A DNA stretch of 64,000 bases from an uncultured Bacteroides sp. (lineage in GTDB: Bacteria > Bacteroidota > Bacteroidia > Bacteroidales > Bacteroidaceae). Position numbers and translations under genes: made by a program. The DNA lies in contig UQVZ01000011.1 in NCBI GenBank assembly GCA_900544675.1, positions 29,894-93,893 on the forward strand, in the 5' to 3' direction. Positions 35,613 through 45,198 of the stretch are shown here, in pieces (position 1 is the first letter of the stretch; every line of letters begins with the position of its first letter). The notes below the pieces were generated by a model. It did no database searches. It was not told the origin of the DNA and worked only from the letters and a program-made list of their open reading frames with translations.

Positions 35613-38495
35613 ATGAATATGAAAAACATTTCGTATTGTCTGCTCGCCGGACTTTTGTTTGGCTCTTGTTCCGGAAAAATATATGAAGAGACAGACAGAG
35701 GGGTGATTGTAAAGGTACAGCAAAAGGGAGATGCAGGTGTGCGTCTGGTTCGTTTTCAGGTAATGGGTGACAAGCTCATTCATGTTTCGGCAACTCCTGA
35801 AAACAAGTTTGCCGACCCGCAAAGCTTGGTTGTTCTTTCTCCTGAAAAACAGACTCCGTTTACCGTGATGCAGCAGGGGGATACCGTAACGGTAGCTACT
35901 GATGAGCTTCGTGCTTCGGTATTGGCTTCTACTGGTGAAGTGTGGTTTACGGACGAGGACGGAAAGATGATTCTGCAAGAGAACAAGGGAGGAGGCAAGA
36001 GCTTTACTCCGATTGAAATAGAGGGTACGAAGGGATACTCTATCCGTCAGGTTTTCGAGTCGCCCGATGACGAAGCTTTCTATGGATTGGGACAACACCA
36101 GTCGGATGAGTTTAATTATAAAGGAAAGAATGAAGAGCTTTTCCAGTATAATACGAAGGTGTCGGTTCCGTTCATCGTTTCCAATAAGAACTATGGCGTA
36201 TTGCTCGACAGTTATTCGCTTTGCCGTTTCGGGAATCCCAACGATTATTCTCAGTTGGGCGAAGTTTTCAAGCTTTATGACAAGGACGGGAAAGAAGGTG
36301 CCCTTACAGGTACATACGTTCCGGCAAAAGATTCGGGAGCTGAAACGTTGGTACGCCGTGAAGATTCGCTTTACTTCGAACATCTGGTACGCGAGGACTT
36401 ATCCCGTGTAGTCAATTTGCCTGAAAAATTCCCGTTCTATGGCTCGAAGGTGACTTACGAAGGGTCGATTGAGCCTTCGGAGAGTGGAGAATATAAGTTC
36501 ATCCTTTATTATGCAGGATATACCAAGGTATATGTTGACGGCAAGCTGGTAGTGCCCGAACGTTGGCGTACGGCTTGGAATCCGAACAGCTATAAATTCT
36601 CGGTCAATCTGGAAGCAGGAAAGCGTGTGCCTCTGAAAGTAGAATGGTTGCCCGATGGAAGTGTATCTTATTCGGGACTTCGTGTGCTGAGTCCGGTTGA
36701 CCCGAAAGAACAGGGCAAACAATCGTGGTGGAGCGAGATGACTCCGCAACTGGATTATTATTTCGTGGCAGGTGATGATATGGACGATGTTATTAGCGGA
36801 TACCGTACCTTGACCGGCAAGTCCCCGATTATGCCAAAGTGGGCTATGGGCTATTGGCAAAGCCGTGAGAAATACAATACGCAGGCGGAAATGCTGGGTG
36901 CGTTGAAAGGCTTCCGTGACCGGAAGATTCCGATTGACAACATCGTGCTCGACTGGAACCATTGGCCCGAAAACGCTTGGGGAAGCCATGAGTTTGATAA
37001 GGCACGTTTCCCCGACCCGAAAGCGATGGTGGATTCCATTCACGCCCTGCACGGACGGATGATGATTTCCGTTTGGCCGAAGTTCTATACGACGACCGAA
37101 CATTTCAAGGAATTTGATGAAAAGGGCTGGATGTACCAGCAATCGGTGAAGGATAGCTTGAAAGACTGGGTAGGTCCGGGTTACACGTATGGTTTTTACG
37201 ATGCGTATAGTGCTGATGCACGTAAGCTGTTCTGGAAACAGATGTACGACCATTATTATCCGTTGGGTATCGATGCCTGGTGGATGGATGCCAGCGAACC
37301 GAATGTTCGTGACTGTACCGATATGCAATACCGCAAGGATTTATGCGGACCTACTGCCCTGGGTCCTTCAGCGGAGTATTTTAATGCATATGCCCTGATG
37401 AATGCCGAAGCCATTTATGACGGCCAGCGCGGAGTAGACAATAACCGGCGTGTATTTCTGCTTACCCGTTCGGGCTTTGCAGGGCTTCAACGCTACTCTA
37501 CAGCTACCTGGAGCGGAGACATTGGTACTCGTTGGGAAGATATGAAGGCACAGATAGCTGCCGGATTGAATTTTGCCGTAAGCGGCATTCCTTATTGGAC
37601 AATGGATATCGGCGGCTTTTGTGTAGAGAATCGTTATGTGGCAGGACAACAACAATGGAATGCCACCAAGACCGAGAATGCCGATTACAAGGAATGGCGT
37701 GAACTGAACACCCGTTGGTCCCAGTTTGGCGCGTTCTGCCCGCTCTATCGCGCACACGGTCAGTATCCGTTCCGCGAACCTTGGGAAATAGCTCCCGAAG
37801 GACATCCTGCCTATAACTCGATTGTATATTACACCAAGTTGCGTTATAACATGATGCCTTACATCTACTCGCTGGCAGGAATGACGTGGTTCAAGGATTA
37901 TACCATTATGCGTCCGCTGGTTATGGATTTCACCTCCGATGCGAATGTGAACAATATCGGCGACCAATTTATGTTCGGTCCCGCCTTTATGGTTTCTCCG
38001 GTGTACCAATACGGAGCACGTTCGCGTGAAGTCTATTTCCCGCAAGCAGAAGGCTGGTATGATTTCTATACCGGAAAGTTCCAAAAGGGAGGCGAGCAGG
38101 TAGAAGTGAAAGCGCCTTATGAGCGTGTTCCGCTTTATGTACGTGCCGGTTCTATTGTGCCTTTCGGTGAAGATATGCAATATACCGACGAGAAGCCTGC
38201 CGACCACATTGTGGTTTATGTATACCAAGGTGCTGACGGTGAGTTTACATTATACGAAGACGAAGGTGTGAACTACAATTACGAGCAGGGCAAGTATGCG
38301 ATGATTCCGATGGAATACGATGAAGAGGAAAAGACCCTGACTATCGGCAAGCGTGAAGGCTCGTTCCCCGGTATGTTGGAGAAACGTACCTTTACCATTG
38401 TGACGGTCAATCCGGACAAAGCTCAATCGTTCGACTTGAATGCCAAAGGCGTGACCGTGGACTATACAGGTGAGGAAGTTTCGGTGAAACTTTGA
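35613..38495 (+). CDS. GH31 alpha-xylosidase with PA14 domain, lipoprotein
   Basis: 960 residues; lipobox LFGSC near residue 20. An N-terminal galactose-mutarotase-like domain (about 25-230) is interrupted by a PA14 insertion (about 255-365: VTYEGSIEPSESGEYKF, YTKVYVDGKLV). The GH31 barrel follows, with MGYWQSREKYN, the nucleophile Asp about residue 559 in WWMDASEPNV and the acid/base Asp in TWSGDIGTRWEDMK. C-terminal beta domains complete it. The architecture matches the PA14-bearing alpha-xylosidases of Bacteroides xyloglucan loci, which remove xylose from the non-reducing end of xyloglucan oligosaccharides. It is first in the GH31-GH2-GH3 group. Confidence 0.92.
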   Translation: MNMKNISYCLLAGLLFGSCSGKIYEETDRGVIVKVQQKGDAGVRLVRFQVMGDKLIHVSATPENKFADPQSLVVLSPEKQTPFTVMQQGDTVTVATDELRASVLASTGEVWFTDEDGKMILQENKGGGKSFTPIEIEGTKGYSIRQVFESPDDEAFYGLGQHQSDEFNYKGKNEELFQYNTKVSVPFIVSNKNYGVLLDSYSLCRFGNPNDYSQLGEVFKLYDKDGKEGALTGTYVPAKDSGAETLVRREDSLYFEHLVREDLSRVVNLPEKFPFYGSKVTYEGSIEPSESGEYKFILYYAGYTKVYVDGKLVVPERWRTAWNPNSYKFSVNLEAGKRVPLKVEWLPDGSVSYSGLRVLSPVDPKEQGKQSWWSEMTPQLDYYFVAGDDMDDVISGYRTLTGKSPIMPKWAMGYWQSREKYNTQAEMLGALKGFRDRKIPIDNIVLDWNHWPENAWGSHEFDKARFPDPKAMVDSIHALHGRMMISVWPKFYTTTEHFKEFDEKGWMYQQSVKDSLKDWVGPGYTYGFYDAYSADARKLFWKQMYDHYYPLGIDAWWMDASEPNVRDCTDMQYRKDLCGPTALGPSAEYFNAYALMNAEAIYDGQRGVDNNRRVFLLTRSGFAGLQRYSTATWSGDIGTRWEDMKAQIAAGLNFAVSGIPYWTMDIGGFCVENRYVAGQQQWNATKTENADYKEWRELNTRWSQFGAFCPLYRAHGQYPFREPWEIAPEGHPAYNSIVYYTKLRYNMMPYIYSLAGMTWFKDYTIMRPLVMDFTSDANVNNIGDQFMFGPAFMVSPVYQYGARSREVYFPQAEGWYDFYTGKFQKGGEQVEVKAPYERVPLYVRAGSIVPFGEDMQYTDEKPADHIVVYVYQGADGEFTLYEDEGVNYNYEQGKYAMIPMEYDEEEKTLTIGKREGSFPGMLEKRTFTIVTVNPDKAQSFDLNAKGVTVDYTGEEVSVKL

Positions 38496-38518
38496 TGGAA
38501 CAAGTATAGGAAAAGATA

Positions 38519-38571
38519 GGGTATCAGGATGCAAATAGTATCATGGGCTCACGATACTATTTGCGATACCC
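38519..38571 (+). promoter_or_regulatory. Long hairpin between GH31 and GH2 genes
   Basis: GCAAATAGTATC and GATACTATTTGC form a perfect 12-bp stem with a 10-base loop, extended by an outer GGGTATC / GATACCC stem. It starts 24 bases after the GH31 stop and has no T-tract. It probably adjusts read-through or mRNA stability within the operon. The rest of the 168-base gap shows nothing else clear. Confidence 0.7.
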
Positions 38572-38663
38572 GATGAATATATTTGCATAGGTTCCTGATA
38601 CCGTATGCGTTTTTGTCGGTATGAGGAATATGAATGATTGCGTTTCAATAAAAAGAATAAGTT

Positions 38664-41168
38664 ATGAGCAAACAAATGTGTTTTTTACTTGGAGTGTGTT
38701 GCTTGCTCTTGTCGGCGTGCACCTCCCCCTCGTCTGAAGTTCGTGAACGGATAGACTTTAATGAAGGTTGGTGTTTCCAGTTGGGTGATGAACCCGAGGC
38801 ATCCGATATTGCTTTCAATGATGAAAGCTGGCGCAAGCTCAACTTGCCTCACGATTGGGCGATTGAGGGTGATTTCAGTCAAGATAATCCTTCCGGTACG
38901 GGGGGAGGTGCCTTGCCTGGAGGCATCGGGTGGTATCGCAAGACGTTCGTGCCCGAGAAATCCGATGCAGACAAGAGGTTCCGTATCGTGTTTGATGGGG
39001 TTTATATGAATTCGGAAGTGTTTCTCAATGGGGTTTCCTTGGGGACTCGTCCGTATGGATACATTACATTCAGTTACGATTTGACTCCGCATCTGAAATG
39101 GGGAGAGAAGAATGTGCTTGCCGTACGGGTAGACAATTCGGAGCAACCCAATTCACGTTGGTATTCGGGATGTGGCATTTACCGCAACGTATGGCTGGTG
39201 AAAACCGGAGCCGTTCATGTGGCAGAGTGGGGCACGTATGTTGTTGCAAACAAAGTGGACAGTGCTCAGGCTGAGCTTGATGTGCAGACCCGTGTGGCAA
39301 ACGAAGCGGATGCTTCTGCCCAGGTGATTGTCCGTTCTTCGTTGCTGGATGCCGAAGGGCTGGTAGTGGCAAGTAGTGAAACGAATTGTGACATTGAGGC
39401 AGGAAAGGAATCTGCAACTTCACAAACGCTCACGGTAGAGCATCCTGTTTTGTGGAACCTTGACTCTCCTTATTTATATACGTTGCTGACCGAAGTGGTG
39501 CAAGACGGGAAGGTAGTTGACCGGTATGAGACTCCGGCAGGTATCCGTACATTTGCTTTTGATGCAGAAAAAGGCTTTATCCTCAATGGCAAGCCGACCA
39601 AAATAAACGGCGTATGTATGCATCACGACTTGGGATGCTTGGGTGCGGCAATCAATGTACGTGCCATTCAGCGCCAGTTGGAAATCTTGAAAGAGATGGG
39701 TTGCAACGGTATCCGTTGTTCGCACAATCCTCCTGCTCCTGAGCTGCTGGACTTGTGTGACCAGATGGGATTTATTGTGATGGACGAAGCTTTCGATATG
39801 TGGCGTAAGAAGAAGACTTCGCACGACTATGCCCGGTATTTTGACAAGTGGTATGAAAAAGATTTGCGCGATTTTATCTTGCGTGACCGTAATCATCCTT
39901 CTATTTTTATGTGGAGCATCGGAAATGAAGTACTCGAGCAATGGAGTGATGCCAAAGCAGATACGTTGAGTCTGGAAGAAGCCAACCTGATTCTGAACTT
40001 TGGGCATTCGGCAGATATGTTGGCAAAAGAAGGTGAGATGAGTGTCAATTCTCTTTTGGCTAAACGTCTGGCAGAGCTGGTAAAACAACTGGACGCTTCC
40101 CGTCCGATTACTGCCGGATGTAATGAACCGAATCCTGCCAACCATCTTTTCAAGTCGGGAGCCATAGACATCATCGGCTACAATTATCATAATCCGAACA
40201 TCCCTGACGTGCCTAAGAACTTTCCGGGAAAACCTTTTATTATTACCGAAAGTAATTCGGCATTGGCAACACGTGGATATTACCGGATGCCTAGTGACCG
40301 GATGACGGTTTGTCCAGAGCGCTGGGACAAGCCTTATGTAGATTCTACCTTTGCTTGTTCGGCGTATGACAATTGCTATGTACCTTGGGGAAATACACAC
40401 GAAGAATCTTTGAAGCTGATTCGTGACAATGCATTTATCAGCGGGCAATATGTATGGACTGGATTCGATTACATCGGTGAACCCACTCCGTATGGCTGGC
40501 CTGCACGTAGTTCGTATTTCGGCATTGTTGACCTTGCCGGATTCCCTAAAGATGCCTATTACCTCTATCAGTCGGAATGGACTGATAAGCCGGTGTTACA
40601 TCTTTTCCCGCATTGGAACTGGACACCGGGGCAAGAAGTGGATATGTGGTGTTACTACAACTGTGCCGATGAAGTGGAACTTTTTGTCAACGGCAAGTCG
40701 CAGGGTGTGAAGGCGAAAACTCCCGATTGCCTGCATGCTATGTGGCGCGTTAAGTTCGAACCGGGAAGCGTGAAGATGATAGCCCGTAAGGATGGTAAGA
40801 CTGTGGGAGAGAAAGAAATCCATACGGCTGGCGACCCTGCGCAAATCCGTCTGGTTCCTGACCGTTCCCAATTGGATGCCGATGGAAGAGATTTGAGCTT
40901 TGTGACGGTAGAGATATTGGATAAGGACGGAAACCTTTGCCCGAATGCAGACAATCTGGTTCATTTCCAGGTAGAGGGCAATGCTTTTATTGCAGGAGTT
41001 GATAATGGAAGCCCGATTTCGCTGGAACGTTTCAAAGATAATAAGCGGAAAGCTTTCTACGGCAAATGTCTTGTTGTGTTGCAAAACACGGGTGAGACGG
41101 GAGCTGCGCGTTTGAAGGCGGTTTCCGAAGGTTTGAGTGAAGCCGAAGTTTCGATAGTTGCAGAATAA
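38664..41168 (+). CDS. GH2 beta-galactosidase, lipoprotein
   Basis: 834 residues; lipobox LLSAC near residue 19, followed by TSPSS. The GH2 order is visible: sugar-binding jelly roll (FNDESWRKLNLPHDWAIEGD, RPYGYITFSYDLTPHL), Ig-like domain, and a TIM barrel with KINGVCMHHDLGCLG, CSHNPPAPELLDLCDQMGF, acid/base Glu in FMWSIGNEVLEQW and nucleophile Glu in FIITESNSALA. C-terminal Ig-like domains include the DUF4982-type EVDMWCYYNCADEVELFVNG. It likely removes beta-galactose from xyloglucan side chains after the fucosidase has acted. It is followed by the GH3 gene 20 bases downstream. Confidence 0.92.
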   Translation: MSKQMCFLLGVCCLLLSACTSPSSEVRERIDFNEGWCFQLGDEPEASDIAFNDESWRKLNLPHDWAIEGDFSQDNPSGTGGGALPGGIGWYRKTFVPEKSDADKRFRIVFDGVYMNSEVFLNGVSLGTRPYGYITFSYDLTPHLKWGEKNVLAVRVDNSEQPNSRWYSGCGIYRNVWLVKTGAVHVAEWGTYVVANKVDSAQAELDVQTRVANEADASAQVIVRSSLLDAEGLVVASSETNCDIEAGKESATSQTLTVEHPVLWNLDSPYLYTLLTEVVQDGKVVDRYETPAGIRTFAFDAEKGFILNGKPTKINGVCMHHDLGCLGAAINVRAIQRQLEILKEMGCNGIRCSHNPPAPELLDLCDQMGFIVMDEAFDMWRKKKTSHDYARYFDKWYEKDLRDFILRDRNHPSIFMWSIGNEVLEQWSDAKADTLSLEEANLILNFGHSADMLAKEGEMSVNSLLAKRLAELVKQLDASRPITAGCNEPNPANHLFKSGAIDIIGYNYHNPNIPDVPKNFPGKPFIITESNSALATRGYYRMPSDRMTVCPERWDKPYVDSTFACSAYDNCYVPWGNTHEESLKLIRDNAFISGQYVWTGFDYIGEPTPYGWPARSSYFGIVDLAGFPKDAYYLYQSEWTDKPVLHLFPHWNWTPGQEVDMWCYYNCADEVELFVNGKSQGVKAKTPDCLHAMWRVKFEPGSVKMIARKDGKTVGEKEIHTAGDPAQIRLVPDRSQLDADGRDLSFVTVEILDKDGNLCPNADNLVHFQVEGNAFIAGVDNGSPISLERFKDNKRKAFYGKCLVVLQNTGETGAARLKAVSEGLSEAEVSIVAE

Positions 41169-41188
41169 AATTATAAAAACAGATATCG

Positions 41189-43411
41189 ATGAAAAAACAA
41201 ATATTGACTTTATGTGCAGGTGTGGCATGGGCTGTATCGGCTGCATTTGCACAAACGGAGGGTAGTGTTCCGGTTTATCTGGACGATAGCCAGCCGATAG
41301 AAGCCCGTGTACAGGATGCTTTAAGCCGGATGACGGTAGAGGAAAAAGTACGCTTGAGTTATGCACAAGGTAAGTTCAGTTCGCCCGGATGCCCCCGTTT
41401 AGGTATTCCCGAACTGTGGTATTCTGATGGACCACACGGGGTGCGTGCCGAAATCAATTGGAATGACTGGGGCTATTCCGGATGGACCAGTGACAGTTGT
41501 ACCGCTTTCCCCGCATTGACCTGTCTGGCTGCTACGTGGAACCTCGAGCTTTCCGGCAAGTACGGGAAAGCGCTTGGCGAAGAAGCCCTGTATCGTGGCA
41601 AAGATGTCCAGCTCGGTCCGGGTGTGAATATCTATCGCACTCCTTTGAACGGACGTAATTTTGAATATATGGGCGAAGACCCTTATTTGGCGGCTGAGAT
41701 GTGTGTTCCTTACATTCAGGAATTGCAGAAGAACGGGGTTGCGGCTTGTGTGAAACATTATGCCTTGAATAATCAGGAGTTGTGGCGCGGACATATTGAT
41801 GTGGAGGTAAGCGACCGTGCTTTGTATGAAATCTATCTTCCGGCGTTCAAGGCTGCCGTCCAACGGGGCGGAGCCTGGAGCATTATGGGAGCCTATAATA
41901 AAGTACGTGGCACTCACGCTGCTCATAGCAAGCTTCTGAACAATGATATCCTGAAAGGCGAATGGGGCTTTGACGGATGTGTGGTGACCGACTGGGGAGC
42001 TGCACACGATACATACGAGGCAGCCATGTATGGTCTTGACCTCGAAATGGGCTCTTATACCAACGGGTTGACTTCCGAGGCGGAGTTCGGATACGATGAT
42101 TATTACCTGGGACGTGCCTATCTGAAGCTGATTAAGGAAGGGAAGATTCCGATGGAGGTAGTTAATGATAAGGCAGGGCGTGTGCTTCGTCTGATATTCC
42201 GCACTTCGATGAACCGGAAGAAGCCGTTTGGCTCGATGACATCGCCCGAACATTATCAGGTGTCTTACGAGATAGCTACCGAAGGGACAGTGCTTCTGAA
42301 GAATGGGAACGGGAAGAAGCAGGCTGGTTTGCTCCCGATTCGTCAGGGGGTATACCGGAATATTCTGGTTGTAGGCGATAATGCAACCCGCAATTTGTTG
42401 GCAGGAGGCGGTTCTTCGGAATTGAAGCCTAAAGATTTCATTTCTCCGCTGGAAGGTTTAAGCAAGAAGTTCGGGAATGTGACTTATGCCCAAGGTTATG
42501 CCGCAGGTCGTCCGATGTACGGGCAAGTAGAGGAGATAGCTCAAACCGTAATGGATTCACTTCGTGCTGATGCAGTGGCAAAAGCCAAAGAAGCTGATTT
42601 GGTCATTTTCGTGGGCGGGCTGAACAAGAACCATCAACAGGATTGCGAGGCAGGCGACCGTATCTCTTATAATTTGCCTTTCCAGCAAGACGAGCTTATC
42701 CGTTCGTTGTTGGAAGTCAATAAGAATCTGGTGGTTGTATTGGTCAGCGGCAATGCCGTAGCAATGCCGTGGCTGGACGAAGTGCCTTCGGTGGTACAAA
42801 CCTGGTATTTGGGAACCATTACAGGCAATGCTTTGGCTGATATATTGAGTGGCGAGGTCAATCCCAGCGGTAAATTGCCATTCTCTTATCCTGTGAAATT
42901 GGAGGATAGTCCGGCACATGCTTTCGATGCCCTTTGTTATCCGGGCGACAGCATCCGTGAAGTGTATAAAGAAGACATCCTGGTGGGCTATCGCTGGTAT
43001 GATACCAAGAAAATCGAGCCGATGTTTCCTTTCGGCTATGGATTGAGTTATACTACGTTCGAGTATGGGAAACCGGTCATATCAGCCAAAACCATGCCAA
43101 AGGACGGGACACTGTCTGTATCGGTAAAAGTGAAAAATGCCGGACCGGTAGCAGGTAAAGAGATTGTCCAACTCTACATTGGCGATGAGAAATGTTCTGT
43201 ACTTCGTCCGTTGAAAGAATTGAAAGGATTCCAGAAAGTATCGCTCCAGCCAGGAGAGGAAAAAGAAGTGACATTTACTATCACTCCCGAAGCCTTGAAG
43301 TTCTTCGATGACAAACGTCATGAATGGGTAGCGGAACCGGGTAAGTTTAAAGCCTACATCGGTGCTTCGGCAATGGATATACGAGGTATGGTGTCTTTCG
43401 AATTGCTTTGA
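41189..43411 (+). CDS. GH3 beta-glucosidase (second of the PUL)
   Basis: 740 residues with signal peptide (cleavage near AAFAQ). The GH3 barrel shows LWYSDGPHGVRAE, NIYRTPLNGRNFEYMGEDP, CVKHYALNNQE, and nucleophile Asp in GCVVTDWGAAHDTY. The second domain has AGGGSSELKP, and a C-terminal fibronectin III-like domain follows (MFPFGYGLSYTTFEYG; GPVAGKEIVQLYI). It would release glucose from de-branched oligosaccharides. It ends the plus-strand enzyme operon and is followed by a strong terminator. It belongs to a different GH3 branch from the 12492-14840 enzyme, judging by its motif wording. Confidence 0.92.
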   Translation: MKKQILTLCAGVAWAVSAAFAQTEGSVPVYLDDSQPIEARVQDALSRMTVEEKVRLSYAQGKFSSPGCPRLGIPELWYSDGPHGVRAEINWNDWGYSGWTSDSCTAFPALTCLAATWNLELSGKYGKALGEEALYRGKDVQLGPGVNIYRTPLNGRNFEYMGEDPYLAAEMCVPYIQELQKNGVAACVKHYALNNQELWRGHIDVEVSDRALYEIYLPAFKAAVQRGGAWSIMGAYNKVRGTHAAHSKLLNNDILKGEWGFDGCVVTDWGAAHDTYEAAMYGLDLEMGSYTNGLTSEAEFGYDDYYLGRAYLKLIKEGKIPMEVVNDKAGRVLRLIFRTSMNRKKPFGSMTSPEHYQVSYEIATEGTVLLKNGNGKKQAGLLPIRQGVYRNILVVGDNATRNLLAGGGSSELKPKDFISPLEGLSKKFGNVTYAQGYAAGRPMYGQVEEIAQTVMDSLRADAVAKAKEADLVIFVGGLNKNHQQDCEAGDRISYNLPFQQDELIRSLLEVNKNLVVVLVSGNAVAMPWLDEVPSVVQTWYLGTITGNALADILSGEVNPSGKLPFSYPVKLEDSPAHAFDALCYPGDSIREVYKEDILVGYRWYDTKKIEPMFPFGYGLSYTTFEYGKPVISAKTMPKDGTLSVSVKVKNAGPVAGKEIVQLYIGDEKCSVLRPLKELKGFQKVSLQPGEEKEVTFTITPEALKFFDDKRHEWVAEPGKFKAYIGASAMDIRGMVSFELL

Positions 43412-43442
43412 ATGGATTAACTGGCGAATTTTTTTATTTATT

Positions 43443-43484
43443 GAAGAAGCACCGTCCTCGTCTGTGGGGGCGGTGCTTCTTTCG
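43443..43484 (+). terminator. Terminator at the right end of the PUL
   Basis: AGAAGCACCG and CGGTGCTTCT pair, with inner G/C pairs (CCTC with GGGG), followed by TTC. It lies 32 bases after the GH3 stop, just before the dnaB promoter. Confidence 0.75.
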
Positions 43485-43530
43485 ATTATAAAAAATGCTA
43501 CGGACACTCTCGGCGTTCGATTTATTTTCC

Positions 43531-43538
43531 TAACTTTG
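43531..43538 (+). promoter_or_regulatory. Putative -7 box of dnaB
   Basis: TAACTTTG matches TAnnTTTG, 22 bases before the dnaB ATG. Confidence 0.5.
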
Positions 43539-43559
43539 CATCCTCAAAAAATAAAGATA

Positions 43560-45122
43560 ATGGCAGAAACAAGAAGAACGACACGCGTCCCGAAGACGGT
43601 CAAGACAAAGCCCGTGGATGAATACGGACATTTGCAACCACAGGCTCCCGAATTGGAGGAAGCCGTATTGGGCGCATTGATGATAGAAAAAGACGCTTAT
43701 TCGCTGGTGAGCGAGATACTCCGTCCTGAGTCTTTCTACGAGCACCGCAATCAGTTGATTTATGCGGCGATAACCGATTTGGCTATCCAGCAAAAGCCTA
43801 TCGATATTCTGACGGTGACCGAGCAATTGCGTTCACGAGGTGACCTGGAAGAGGTGGGCGGTCCTTTCTACATCACCCAGTTGAGCGGCAAGGTCGCTTC
43901 GTCTGCCCATATCGAATACCACGCCCGCATCATTGCGCAGAAATACCTGGCGCGTGAACTCATATCGTTTACCAGTACCATTCAGACCAAGGCGTTCGAC
44001 GAGACGCAGGATGTGGACGACCTGATGCAGGAAGCCGAAGGGAAGCTGTTCGAGATTTCGCAGCAGAACATGAAGAAGGATTACACGCAGATTAATCCCG
44101 TCATTCAGGAGGCATACGAGATGTTGCAGAAGGCGGCGGCACGTACCGATGGCTTGAGCGGTTTGTCCAGCGGTTTCCATCAGCTCGACAAGATGACTTC
44201 GGGATGGCAGAACTCCGACCTGATTATCATAGCCGCCCGTCCTGCGATGGGTAAGACGGCGTTTGTGCTTTCGATGGCGAAGAACATGGCGGTCAACAAC
44301 AAGGTGCCCGTGGCTCTTTTCTCGCTCGAAATGAGCAATGTCCAGCTGGTGAACCGTCTGATAGTGAACGTGTGCGAGATACCGGGCGAGAAAATTAAGA
44401 GTGGTCAGCTGGCGCCTTATGAGTGGGGGCAGCTCGACTATAAGATAAAGGAGCTTTACGATGCGCCGCTCTATGTGGACGATACTCCTTCGCTCTCGGT
44501 GTTCGAGTTGCGTACCAAGGCGCGGCGTCTGGTGCGCGAGCACGATGTGAAAGTCATCATCATCGACTACCTCCAGCTGATGAACGCCAGCGGTATGTCG
44601 TACGGAAGCCGTCAGGAAGAGGTCAGCACCATATCCCGTTCGTTGAAGGGATTGGCAAAGGAGCTGAACATCCCCATTATTGCTTTGAGCCAGTTGAACC
44701 GTGGGGTGGAGAACCGTGAGGGTATCGACGGAAAGCGTCCCCAGTTGAGTGACCTTCGCGAGTCGGGTGCCATCGAGCAGGACGCCGACATGGTGTGCTT
44801 CATCCACCGTCCCGAATATTACAAGATTTACCAGGACGAGAAGGGGAACGACCTTCACGGGATGGCGGAAATCATCATTGCCAAGCACCGTAATGGTGCC
44901 GTGGGAGATGTGTTGCTCCGCTTCCGTGCCGAGTATGCCCGTTTCCAGAATCCCGATGATGACTTGATAGTGCCGATGCCGGGCGAAGAGCATGCCTCGC
45001 CTGTGCTCCGTTCGAAGATAAATAACGGAGGAAATCAAGGATATGTTCCTCCTACGCCTGCCGACATTCCTCCTCAGCCCGAGAATCCCTTCGGCGCACC
45101 GATACCGGATGTGCCGTTTTAA
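43560..45122 (+). CDS. dnaB: Replicative DNA helicase DnaB
   Basis: 520 residues from ATG 43560 (MAETRRTTRVPKTVKTKP). An in-frame ATG at 43362 lies inside the preceding GH3 gene and upstream of the promoter, so it is rejected. The N-terminal helical domain (LEEAVLGALMIEKDAYSLVS; about 30-140) and linker lead to the RecA-like ATPase: LSSGFHQLDKMTSGWQNSDL, Walker A ARPAMGKTAF (about 225-234), Walker B VIIIDYLQLM, and the H4 arginine-finger region SLKGLAKELNIPIIALSQLNR. DnaB unwinds DNA at the replication fork as a hexamer. It is a single-copy housekeeping gene and marks core chromosome next to an accessory insert. Confidence 0.97.
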   Translation: MAETRRTTRVPKTVKTKPVDEYGHLQPQAPELEEAVLGALMIEKDAYSLVSEILRPESFYEHRNQLIYAAITDLAIQQKPIDILTVTEQLRSRGDLEEVGGPFYITQLSGKVASSAHIEYHARIIAQKYLARELISFTSTIQTKAFDETQDVDDLMQEAEGKLFEISQQNMKKDYTQINPVIQEAYEMLQKAAARTDGLSGLSSGFHQLDKMTSGWQNSDLIIIAARPAMGKTAFVLSMAKNMAVNNKVPVALFSLEMSNVQLVNRLIVNVCEIPGEKIKSGQLAPYEWGQLDYKIKELYDAPLYVDDTPSLSVFELRTKARRLVREHDVKVIIIDYLQLMNASGMSYGSRQEEVSTISRSLKGLAKELNIPIIALSQLNRGVENREGIDGKRPQLSDLRESGAIEQDADMVCFIHRPEYYKIYQDEKGNDLHGMAEIIIAKHRNGAVGDVLLRFRAEYARFQNPDDDLIVPMPGEEHASPVLRSKINNGGNQGYVPPTPADIPPQPENPFGAPIPDVPF

Positions 45123-45140
45123 TGCCTAAAGGGATTTTGA

Positions 45141-45173
45141 ATTGCCTAGTCTGATAGCGTGGGCTGTCAACAT
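45141..45173 (-). pseudogene. Short remnant resembling the nitroreductase gene
   Basis: 33 bases starting 19 bases after the dnaB stop match 28 of 33 with 49676-49708 inside the nitroreductase gene, in the same orientation, including 14 identical bases GATAGCGTGGGCTG. On the minus strand it would read MLTAHAIRLGN against MLAAHAIGLGS in the intact gene. It is too short to be sure; context (dnaB on one side, nitroreductase across the insert) makes a scar plausible. Confidence 0.4.
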
Positions 45174-45198
45174 TTTGAGAACAAAAACAAAGGTTGAA

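Noticed and set aside
36399..37328. 309-codon frame antisense to GH31
   Set aside because: Shadow of the GH31 gene, with no recognisable domain.
39474..40448. 324-codon frame antisense to the GH2 gene
   Set aside because: Shadow of a strongly supported GH2 coding region; no start signal or domain.
43362..43559. Upstream extension of dnaB
   Set aside because: It overlaps the end of the GH3 gene and includes its terminator and the dnaB promoter; the conserved protein starts at 43560.
43833..45038. 401-codon open frame antisense to dnaB
   Set aside because: It lies wholly inside dnaB on the other strand, has no family motif, and reflects the codon bias of the G/C-rich dnaB gene.
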